From NCBI GenBank assembly GCA_019828565.1, contig JAHDYR010000038.1:682001-746000 (forward strand): a DNA stretch of 64,000 bases, read 5' to 3'. The notes under the pieces were generated by a model. That model was not told where the DNA came from and did not search any database. It saw only the letters and a program-made list of their open reading frames with translations. The DNA is from Carpediemonas membranifera. Taxonomy: Eukaryota > Fornicata. The position numbers and the translations under genes are program-made. Below, piece by piece: positions 27,601 to 35,540 of this stretch; the first letter of the stretch is position 1, and every line of letters starts with the position of its first letter.

Positions 27601-29197
27601 CCCCGACGACGATAGGTCCGCCCAGCTGGCCTGCGACGACGGCTCCTTCAGCAACACCACCGGCAGCACCGAATGCACCGCCTGCCCCGCAGGGTACAGC
27701 ACCCCGGGCGACGGCCAGCCCCACACTGCCTGCTCCAAGGCCACGGTCGACCCGGTCGACTCCACTTCAGTCGTGACTTTGAACGACTCCTCCCTGCCCG
27801 CCGCTGTCAGCACTGTGACCGTCGAGGGTGTGGCAGCTGCGACAATCCCAACTGATTCAAACACCCACATCGTTTTGGTCACATCCAACTCGACTGTATC
27901 TGCCGGAACTTACAAGGCGCTTGTTACCATGACAAACGGCAAGTCGGTCGAGGTCGAAGTCACGGTCGACTCCGACTACACCATCCCGGCGCCCTCCAAT
28001 GTCATCGACGGGGCCGCGCTCTCAGCCCGGGCATCCAGTGTCATATGCCCCACGACCATGGCCACACCACTGGGCGCGCTGGCCTTCGACTCGGCCTACT
28101 ACGACAGTTCCAGCCAGGTCGTGTGCAAGTCTGCCCCGGCGACCATCGACCACACGGTCATCGCCACCCAGTTCCCCCCGAGTGTCAGATCAGGCTCTGG
28201 GCTATCACTCGGATATAACCGGGTCTGCGTGGGGCTCAGCGGCGCTGTCTTTGGCTCTACTGACCTTCTAAGCCTCTCTGTAGGCGGGGTTGACCTTTCC
28301 CTCGAGGTCGACGACGGTGCTGTCTGCGGCTCCTTCGTCCCTGGCATGCCGGCCTCCATGGCCGCCGCGGACTCTGCCACAGCTTTCCGTACCGTCCTCA
28401 GCTTCGACGGCAATTCCATCCTCTCGACCGACTTGACTCTGGCCGACTCGACTCTGACCCCGACAGCGTTGACAGTCGACGACTTGCTCGCCCAGTATCA
28501 GACGACCATCATTGTCGGTCTAGTCGTCGGCCTTTCCCTCGTCGTCACAGTGACCGCAGCATGCGTGGCATCTGTCACCATCAACGTCTTCAGCTGCCTC
28601 TGCTGCATCCTGCCCCGGCCCGTCACGGCTCTCAAGAGACGTCACAGAGGCAAGATGAGGGTCATCCCGATCTCTGAGTACCTGGCCAGCAAGGAAGAAG
28701 TCTCCCCCGAGGACTCGTCGACCGCCTCTGACGTGAGCTCTGACACGGAGAGGCCGATGGCGGCGACCCCATCTCTCGTGAAGATGAGCACGGTCAGTTT
28801 GATGAACGACTGTGTGATGATGGACCCCAGTGACTCGGACCAGTCGATCGCCCAGAGTGAATCTGGGACAACCGGTCGTGATGTCGAAATGGTCACTTCA
28901 AAATCTGTATCTGCGGTGAGAAAGGCGGCGGTGCACACCCCGCCGATCATCATTGACCGTGCAGACGAGCCATCCGCTTGCTCGTCGCCCCTTCGGACAC
29001 CCTCACCTTCGCCCACTGCCCCTCTGAGGAACGACTCGACCCACTCTTCGGTGGCAGTCAACGCCTCAGCTAGCACTCTGCTGAACAGCAGCCGTGGGAC
29101 GAGGCGGTCCTCGAACAACCTGCGCATGGCGACCGTGCAGATGGCGATGGCCGAGATCAGGAGGTCCCGGCTCGCCCGCAGTGGAAACCTGTCATAA
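24659..29197 (+). CDS. Large FG-GAP and Cys-rich-repeat type I membrane receptor/adhesin
   Basis: ATG 24659 starts a signal peptide (MQLPFLFVLLLLFSARVHS), giving 1512 residues. Residues about 30-390 are FG-GAP blades (GSAIAYSNDLAAIGSP; LIVGAPGYSS; VVVGCPGASSD), an integrin-alpha-like propeller. Residues about 410-1060 hold roughly a dozen tandem Cys-rich repeats of about 50 residues with the core CDDGSYQPETGQSSC / EAGYYV, like GCC2/GCC3 or TNFR-like modules. A beta-rich pre-membrane domain follows, then a single hydrophobic helix (TIIVGLVVGLSLVVTVTAACVA) with a CLCCIL cluster and a 200-residue Ser-rich cytoplasmic tail. Paralogous to the gene at 1-2007. Likely cell-surface adhesion or prey recognition. 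AGTAAAC follows the stop. Confidence 0.85.
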   Translation: MQLPFLFVLLLLFSARVHSLSPQRSSELDASHSGAHFGSAIAYSNDLAAIGSPNYTDSESNSGLVTILVPSGPDWTETTALAPSPPTAEEYFGHEVAMIDSDLIVGAPGYSSSAGAAYLYSITMGAFTLSNVLADGTAGDRCGSSVALDGTRVVVGCPGASSDTGAVLLYRESNGGFQSVIPSPTATAGDLFGSSLAICTTLLFVGAPGANAGEGSVVSFSRTGWAFTVSQTVQDLAGEFGSAVTCTEDWMAAGAPMHASGVGGMAVYSIVTTPSSALTLDSMKTPAQLTPGAMFGSALSIIDTYLVAGAPGNASGVGGAVWFEFDSGWVEQDVLPANTSDTTAAAGTAVGVAPYSIIMGAPGVDTVLAVTAECSPDTFASSLDVADCASCSPTTPYSTTYAMTCTDQVVCDPGWFTTDGLTCEEAEAGYYVDPDDQTQQLACDDGSYQPETGHSSCARCEAGYFVEADGQPHVDQESCPAGTYQEDEGQAACIDAGIGYYVATVGVTAQVECESGKFQNETGQTSCYIAEAGYYVADSDHSEQKPCDGGSYQPATGQSTCETTEAGNYTPADSQPHAAQLVCDSGKFQASEGQAACDTADAGYHVPADGDAHTVQVVCDNGHYQPAQGQASCVESDVGYFVPDDGQPHTAQTACDSGKFAVAGSSSCAASQKGFRTSPDGSTQIPCNDGKYQPEAGQDVCLVAEAGFFVPADGLPHETQTACSAGYFSSAGSETCSEANPGYYIKPIDQTQEFPCHNGQYQPNPGQASCLAADPDYYVPNDGTGHIAQTPCPVGTHSPSKAAQCIVMNCAQGQELILGVCTDCGSGEWAPFAGSCREASEGYYVDDGDHSQQLPCNGGEYSDDTGLSQCKLAPPGFYTPPTGAITEPIRCPTGSYAASGQSACTVSGAGYYVNNGDRTHQIPCNSGKYQPDEGETHCIGTPPGTFTGPTGPHAAPIDCGAGEWAGEGQDHCSTADPGYYVPDDDRSAQLACDDGSFSNTTGSTECTACPAGYSTPGDGQPHTACSKATVDPVDSTSVVTLNDSSLPAAVSTVTVEGVAAATIPTDSNTHIVLVTSNSTVSAGTYKALVTMTNGKSVEVEVTVDSDYTIPAPSNVIDGAALSARASSVICPTTMATPLGALAFDSAYYDSSSQVVCKSAPATIDHTVIATQFPPSVRSGSGLSLGYNRVCVGLSGAVFGSTDLLSLSVGGVDLSLEVDDGAVCGSFVPGMPASMAAADSATAFRTVLSFDGNSILSTDLTLADSTLTPTALTVDDLLAQYQTTIIVGLVVGLSLVVTVTAACVASVTINVFSCLCCILPRPVTALKRRHRGKMRVIPISEYLASKEEVSPEDSSTASDVSSDTERPMAATPSLVKMSTVSLMNDCVMMDPSDSDQSIAQSESGTTGRDVEMVTSKSVSAVRKAAVHTPPIIIDRADEPSACSSPLRTPSPSPTAPLRNDSTHSSVAVNASASTLLNSSRGTRRSSNNLRMATVQMAMAEIRRSRLARSGNLS

Positions 29198-29203
29198 TAT
29201 GCT

Positions 29204-29210
29204 AGTAAAC
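29204..29210 (+). terminator. Candidate polyadenylation signal AGTAAAC
   Basis: Exact AGTRAAY match 6 nt after the TAA of the adhesin gene. Confidence 0.55.
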
Positions 29211-29422
29211 TTGTGCTATGTATTGTTGTTAGAATCAGGGTGAAAGCCACCCAGGCCTGTCTCATTGAAGAGGGCCAGAGGCTCCATGGCGTGAGCCGAC
29301 CAGTGCTCATGGTGTATGGGGTATGATAATCGGCGCGGTAGACTCTGTCGGTGCCTTTGGCTCCAGTCAACTGTCGACTCCAACTGTGGTTTCCCCCCAA
29401 ATTTTTTTCCCCAACTGACAAC

Positions 29423-31198
29423 ATGGGCATCGAATGTAGGAGGACAAAGGCAGCGCTGATTGCTGTGCATAGGGGCTCAATGGCTAAAACAAGGGCAATT
29501 TCTGGCGATATTCCATCCCTCATCGCACTCGCTTACCAACACCACTTCGGTTGTTGCATTCCACGAAGATCTGAGATGTTGACGGCGTTTACGACATATA
29601 TTCATAATCTCACTGCTAAATACGAGCAACAAACCGTCAAAGACATCGAATCTCTCTTATCCGTGATCAACAAAGTTCCTCCTCTTAAAGAGAGGGCGCA
29701 AACGTTCCTCGACCGCGCCCGCTCGATCCTCACAGACGGCCCCCCGCTCTCCATGAACGTCGAGCTCACGGAGGGCGAGGAGCTCCCAGTCGCATTGCAC
29801 ACGCTGAACCAGGGCACGCTGTGGGCGTGTCTGCTGGGTGGCGGGGCCAACCCCGACCTCGAGGACAGGGTGCTGGAGGAGGCTCAAGTGAAATATCCTT
29901 ATCAAATCAACATACACATTGGGATTCGCCAAAGATTTGCCCCTGAGGCCAAGTGCCTCTGGTTCCTCTGCCGCAAGTTCTTCTTCACGGCGAACATCGC
30001 CGAGAAGGACGGCGATACGCATCAGAATGTCAGCCACCTAAGCTTTTACACTCACCGCATGTACATGGGCCGCCTCTTCATGTTCGACCCCAGGTATCAT
30101 GCCGCCTTCACCCGAGCCAGGATGCCCAGGGCCCTCGAGGTTGACACGTGCCCGGTAGCCTTCATAGCCAGGACGCCCAAGGGCCTGTGGGGCTGGGGGG
30201 ACAACAGCAAGATGCTGCTTGGGGTATACACGCCAAGTGTCGGCCGTGAACACCGGTTCGAGTCCCCAACCCGCATCACCTTCGACAAGTGCCCCGAGGT
30301 CGCCGAGCTCGAGGCCAGTCTGCAACCCTGGGAGAAGCACAGGATGGTGCGCGACGTTTCAATGACACTCTGGCACACGTTCATACTCACCCCGGCGGGG
30401 ACCGTTGTCGCAGGCGAGTTCTCTGGCGTTTTCTACATTCCGAAAGGAGGTTATACTTCATTCTACTTCCAAGCAGTTCGCGTGCCGGATGGATTTGTCC
30501 CAGATCACATTGTCACGCATGGCAAGAACACAACGGTTCTCTCCATGGGCGATCGGCAGGCGATAAGTGGGAGTAATGATCATGGCCAGCTGGGGCTCAA
30601 CAAAGGGAGCTTCAAGCCCGGTTTGTTCGGATTTGAGGAGATTTCCTTCTCGGTCGATGATGTTCGATTGTCAGGCGCAGGAGTCAATATCTTCTTGAGC
30701 GGCGGCAAGCTGCTGTTCGCTGGCCACGTTTCCGAAATGATCGCCAAGTCGGGCCTGCTGCCTGGGTACAACGTGGGCGACAAGTGCCTCACACCCACCC
30801 CTCTCCGGTTCCCCGAGAGGGTCACGAGTATCGCGGGCGACCTGAATTTATGGCATTTATTAGCGTGGACGGGTGAGGAAAGGACGCACGTGACAAGTTT
30901 TGACGGCACTGGTGTGCCAAGTCATTACACGATCCCGTTCACGGTGACAGCTTTCGAGACTTTTCCCGACTCACACGCTCAGTTCCGCGACACGTCTGGC
31001 CGGTGGTTTAGGGTGAAAGGCATTACAGATGGCGTGGCAAAGATGGAGAAGGCCACGCGGGCGAGCTTTAATAGTGTGGACCTTATTGCGGTCGATATCG
31101 CGTGCAGCACCACACAGGCGAAGGACAGAAATGATGAGATGCAAAGAGGCAATCACTTCAAGGGGACAAGAATACCGCACATGCGGCAAATGACTTGA
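29423..31198 (+). CDS. RCC1-like repeat protein B with shared helical N-terminal domain
   Basis: Full-length paralogue of 18911-20464 (591 residues from ATG 29423; ATG 29480, MAKTRAISGDIPSL, is an alternative nearer the conserved start). The N-terminal about 200 residues share FLDRARSILTDGPPLSMNVEL, NPDLEDRVLEEA and LWFLCRKFFFTANIAE with copy A. RCC1-like blades include KGLWGWGDNSKMLLG and SMGDRQAISGSNDHGQLGL. The C-terminal 110 residues (GRWFRVKG...) are not found in copy A before its stop. Function unknown; propeller-based protein interaction is likely. Its last 46 nt overlap the end of the convergent minus-strand gene at 31153. Confidence 0.65.
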   Translation: MGIECRRTKAALIAVHRGSMAKTRAISGDIPSLIALAYQHHFGCCIPRRSEMLTAFTTYIHNLTAKYEQQTVKDIESLLSVINKVPPLKERAQTFLDRARSILTDGPPLSMNVELTEGEELPVALHTLNQGTLWACLLGGGANPDLEDRVLEEAQVKYPYQINIHIGIRQRFAPEAKCLWFLCRKFFFTANIAEKDGDTHQNVSHLSFYTHRMYMGRLFMFDPRYHAAFTRARMPRALEVDTCPVAFIARTPKGLWGWGDNSKMLLGVYTPSVGREHRFESPTRITFDKCPEVAELEASLQPWEKHRMVRDVSMTLWHTFILTPAGTVVAGEFSGVFYIPKGGYTSFYFQAVRVPDGFVPDHIVTHGKNTTVLSMGDRQAISGSNDHGQLGLNKGSFKPGLFGFEEISFSVDDVRLSGAGVNIFLSGGKLLFAGHVSEMIAKSGLLPGYNVGDKCLTPTPLRFPERVTSIAGDLNLWHLLAWTGEERTHVTSFDGTGVPSHYTIPFTVTAFETFPDSHAQFRDTSGRWFRVKGITDGVAKMEKATRASFNSVDLIAVDIACSTTQAKDRNDEMQRGNHFKGTRIPHMRQMT

Positions 31199-33058
31199 CT
31201 CATGCCACATGGGGAGAAGAGCAGCCTGCTGCAGCCGGGACACTTGGTGTTCTTCTTGACGCAGTTTGGTAGATCAATCACCTGGCGCGGCGCCATCTCG
31301 CACTCGCCGCCGTAGTGGGCCATGTGCTCTTCCTGGCTGGCCACACAGAGCAGGCACTTGTGGCAGAAGTCCTGGCGACACTTTGGACACGTTGACATCT
31401 TGCAGCTATCCAGGTCGCCCTCACGAGTTGTCAGCTCGCCGCACGCCGGGCAGCGGCGGTAGACGGGGACGTCCACGGCGGCGCCTCTGCCGAGCGTGAC
31501 TAATTCGCACGTGCCGAGGATTTTGTTAGACTCTAGCAGAGTTGGGATGTCATCTTGCGTAAACCATGTCTTCCTGTCAATGGTGAAGAAAGACGCCGTT
31601 TGCCCCGGCACTACTGGGGTCGAATCAATGATGCCATCCGCCATAGCATCAGCGTTGGTAATGTTGGGCAGGTGGAGCTTGCCTGAGCAGTCGACCACTA
31701 GATGCCTGTGGTCGTGTAGGACAACGGGTGTTGAACCACTGGGTAAATGATTGCCGAACACGTGGAAGGCGAAGCGGCGGTGCGTCTCGTCGTCCTCGAG
31801 CACGGCGCGGAGGGCGTCCTGCACGCCCTGGCTGTCCGCGGGGAAGCGCAGCGGGGCGAGCACAGCGTCGACCGTGAGCGGGTTGGGGCGCACGAGCAGG
31901 GCCCGCAGCTGGGCGGCCGTCAGTGCCCGAATCTTATCGGCAAAGCATGTATGAGCGGTCAGGCCGTTGTAGATCAGTCCCATATACCTGGCAAAGACAC
32001 ATTCCAGATTCTTACGGTACTCTGCCACATTCCCCCTGAAATCGTCAAGACTGTCATAAACTTCTTCAATTGGTTTTCTCAGGGCCTTGTCGACCTCGGG
32101 CATCAGTGCCCTCAGCTGCACGCGGCCGCCAGTGAGTGCGACGAACCAGGCGTCGCTTACCATGCCTGCCGGGATGCGGAGCCCGTGGAGCAGCATGAGC
32201 TGCAGCAACCGCCCCAAGCCGACGAGGATGGGCTGGAGCTCATCAATTCGCGAAGACAGTGTATCTAGTGTATCCTTGTTGAACATGAGAGAATCTTCAC
32301 GGAATATTGGGGCAGAACAGATGTATGACCCAATCTCATGTGTCAGGCTGATGTTTGGGAGATCCGAAATGATCTCAGCGATCTTCTCGGCGGGGGAATG
32401 CCCAGAAAGCGTGACTGAGTCGACAAAGAAGTCTGTTGTGCACCATGCAAGCTTAGTAACTACGGCTGCAGACGAAAGGGCGGGACTGTCGCCCTCTACC
32501 GTGATATCAATGCTTGGTCTCGAAAACATGCGGAAACACGCCTGCTCGACATCGGCCTTGAAGTTAAAGGCCCCCGCGAAGTGGTTGTTAGCAGCATGGA
32601 GGTCGAACTCGGGGTCAATGTCGCCGAGCTGTCCGGCGAAGAGGCCGTCGGCCAGGGCGCGGCGGACGGACCAGCGGGCCTCGGGGTGGGTGGCGAGCAT
32701 GCCGGAGAGCACCTCGCGCAGGGCGTCGGGGACAGCGACGGTGGCGAGCAGGGCGGTGCAGAGCTGGTCGTCGTTGACGGTCGAAGCTGCTGCGAGGTCG
32801 CTAGTGATCAGGCTGAGAAGTCTATGGTTGAAGTCAAAGTAGTCCGGCGCCATGGACCCGAGCATTGTCAGGCCCGCGTGGTAGACGTCTGCGGCCTGCT
32901 GCTCGCGGTGGCTCAGCTTCTTCCCGGCCTTGCGGGCGGCGATCTCCTCGGGCGCGCTGAAGGCGAGCGTGCCGATGTTCACTCCGGTCGCGGTCGCGTT
33001 CACGGCGTCCATGTTCGAGGCCGTCTCGAAGTCGACGAGCACGGGGTGGCCCTCGCGC

Positions 33059-33090
<32 letters not shown>

Positions 33091-35499
33091 ACAGACGCCC
33101 GCGCTGTGCAGGTCGTGGATCGCGGTGAGCAGGCCGCGGAGCAGTCTGCGCTGAGTGTCGGGCGAGTCGGCTGGGGCGTCGCGCAGGTGGCGCTCGAGGC
33201 GCTCCATGACGATCGCGCCGGTCTTCCTCTCAGGATCAGAGAGGTCGACGAGGACGAAGTGCAGCCTGGGCACGGCGGGGCTGTGCGCCATGCGCGACAG
33301 GATGCCCGCCTCGCGGTCGCAGAGCTTGCGCTGGTGCGTGCTGTCGAGCTTGAAGGTCTTGGCGAAGTAGGTCTGGCCGTCGCGGGCCACGATCTGGCAC
33401 AGCGCTCTGTTCTCGCTGACGGTCGACTCGACGGCGAAGTCGGACAGCGACAGGTCGGCGCGCATCTCGGGGAGGTCCATGAGGTGGGCCAGCCCCATCT
33501 CGCGCAGCTCGGCGAAGAGGCTGGCCGACGGCGCGGTGATGGCGCCCAGCTCGGGGCACAGGGCGAATAGATGCGGTGTGCAGTCAGCCAACAGCCCTTC
33601 TATCTCTGCGATGCGGCGCCTGACTCCAACGAGCTCAACCTCACTCTCCGCCACACGATCAATCGCCGCCTTTCGCATAGCAGTAATGGCCTCGTCCAGG
33701 TGGGCTGCCCGCGTCTTGAGGTGGTAGTAGTCGCCCCGCTTCTTGCACTGCTGGACTACATCCCGGGCCATCCTGTACTTATCGAGGCTCGCCTCCGCCT
33801 CCAACCGGCGTCCGTCAAAATCGGGCGTGCCGAGCTCCTCTTGGGAGAACTCCGCGAGCTGCTCCTCACACCGGGCTATCTCGAAGTCGAGCCTGCTGCG
33901 GCACGCGTGCTGATTACGGCCGCACATGGGGTCGACCATGATGTCGCATCTCCTGATATTCTCGTATCTCGGATGGATTCTGATGCCAGGATCATCTTCT
34001 GGTGATACGTGAAGGAATGTACAGTTATCATGGAAACATCCATCGCCCAGAGGGCAGGGCTTTGTGGGGATATTCCAACCATCGGGGAGACTGTGGTCAA
34101 AGGTCAGCCTGTGAGTAATATCCTTCATCAAGCCGCACTGGGGCCCTTCTTGACACTTAGGGAGGTCCAAATGGACGAAGTTGCTCTTGTGGTCTGGATC
34201 ATCCGACTCTGCGCAGTTTATGCCGAGCGGGCAGACATGTCTGAATGAACGACAGTGGGTTGGGTCCTTCCGGGCGGTGCAGAGGTGTGGTCTCGAGCAA
34301 AAGGGGTGCGGGACGGGCGGGCATATCGAATGGTGTCTATATGCCATCGTATGAGCGGGGTCGTCTTCAAGGCCGCAGAAGCCGTCTTCCTCGCATTGTG
34401 GGGGTTGGGCGAACGCCCTGTTGTGGATGGCAGAGAAGTCCAAGCATTGCCCGCCCAGCTTGCACTGGGGCTGGGGGACATGAACGAACATGACGCAGTG
34501 CTCGCGGGCGGCAGGGGTGTCACTGCCGTGTAGAGGGCACTCGAGGCCGTCAGGGCAAGGTGTGGGGTGATAGAAGCACGATAAATGGGCCTGGTCGGCC
34601 TGTGCGCATGCCATGCCAAGGCTACAGAGTCGTCTAAGGCCAAATTTGTGGTCAAGTTTCTTCGACTCGGGCCTCTCAAGCTGTTTCGTGTCGATGATGT
34701 CTTTGAACGCGGCAATATCCCTCTCCCAGGGGAGTGCGATGGTTATGGACTTAAAATGCTGTCGATACAAGGGGAGCAACGATCTGATGACCCAGGCAGT
34801 ATGGGTGTTTGGATTGCCATGGATCTCGCAGCCGAAGGCCGAAAGCACGAGGTGTTGCACGCTGTGACGTATCGCGGCTCTGAACATCAGGTGAAGATGC
34901 TCAGCAGTCTTCTTAGCGTCCGCTTCGTCCTTGATGAAGCAGTTTTGGGTGTCCGACCCGACCAGGACGGTCTCCGGGTACATGGCGGGGGTGGTTGAAA
35001 TTATCGTGCACGTCACGGGTCGGCACATGAGTCGGTAGTCATCCCTCATCGCGTGGCGGAAGATTGTGACATTTTCCGTGATAATCGCGTCACAGGGCCA
35101 TGGATAGGCCGGGAATTCGGACTGGGTGGATCCAAATTCGGTTGTGCGCTCATCCAGGGCGAACGAAAGTGTGGTGCGGCGCATGATGTCGGCCTCCTGG
35201 TTTCGCTCTCCCCGCTCGTATCCCCTACCGACGTTAATGTCGTCAGCACTGCACAAACAGCCGATGCGCTCCCCAGGGTACATGTCACTGAGCATACTGG
35301 TGGCATCCAGGCTGTCCTTCTGGCACAGTGTGACTGTGCCGAGCTCAAAGCCCTCTTTGAACGCCGCGAGAGTACCGCCCTTGGTAGTGGCGTCGGCAAT
35401 GTTGTACGTGTGCGTCTTCATGCAGGCTGACAGGCTCTCTAGACCTGCAGCAGTCCGATACTCGCCGGCCCGGATGCACCCGAGGGTGTGGGCGACCAC
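31153..35499 (-). CDS. PARG-like macrodomain + PBZ-type zinc fingers + protein kinase + RBR-type zinc domain
   Basis: Order from the N terminus. (1) Microbial-type PARG-like (TIGR02452) domain, 35540-34700: GRGYERGERNQEADIMRRTTL, VTIFRHAMRDDY and LVLSAFGCEIHGNP. The canonical Gln-Glu-Glu is QEA, so hydrolysis is probably lost. (2) Seven PAR-binding-type fingers plus one CCCH finger, 34635-34015; the first is C-x5-C-x6-H-x5-H-P (CSLGMACAQADQAH) and four are C-x5-C-x7-H-x5-H. (3) Coiled coil. (4) Protein kinase, about 33440-32620, with AKTFKLD, HRDLKPENV and DFE instead of DFG. (5) RBR-like Cys clusters (CPACGELTTREGDLDSC, CPKCRQDFCHKC); the Rcat with its catalytic Cys is absent. The frame is open upstream to 35709 without ATG, so it is probably joined to the WD40 frame 35541-37034. 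Otherwise ATG 35421 is the start. Confidence 0.7.
32635..33536. repeat. About 900-nt near-identical tract shared with 39527-40428
   Basis: The kinase-encoding segments of the two giant genes are over 99% identical here (I count about five differences), including third positions, while the DNA on both sides diverges sharply. Equal length and collinear. Typical of recent gene conversion. Confidence 0.85.
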
Positions 35500-35540
35500 G
35501 CCGGCCCGGTCAGCTACTGAGGGGCATGTTCTTCTAGCGC

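Noticed and set aside
26000-27700. Long Arg/Thr/Ala-rich frames overlapping the Cys-rich repeats (both strands)
   Set aside because: Shadows of the periodic repeat codons of the adhesin gene; no independent signals.
29198-29422. Open stretches on both strands upstream of RCC1-like gene B
   Set aside because: Short and without recognisable motif; the plus frame from GTG 29351 has no ATG before 29423.
30255-30266. tRNA T-loop-like GGTTCGAGTCCC
   Set aside because: It lies inside the RCC1-like coding region and no acceptor or anticodon arms pair around it.
32581-33570. 329-codon plus-strand frame opposite the kinase domain
   Set aside because: Antisense shadow; the same shadow appears inside 37934-41473 because the two loci are converted copies.
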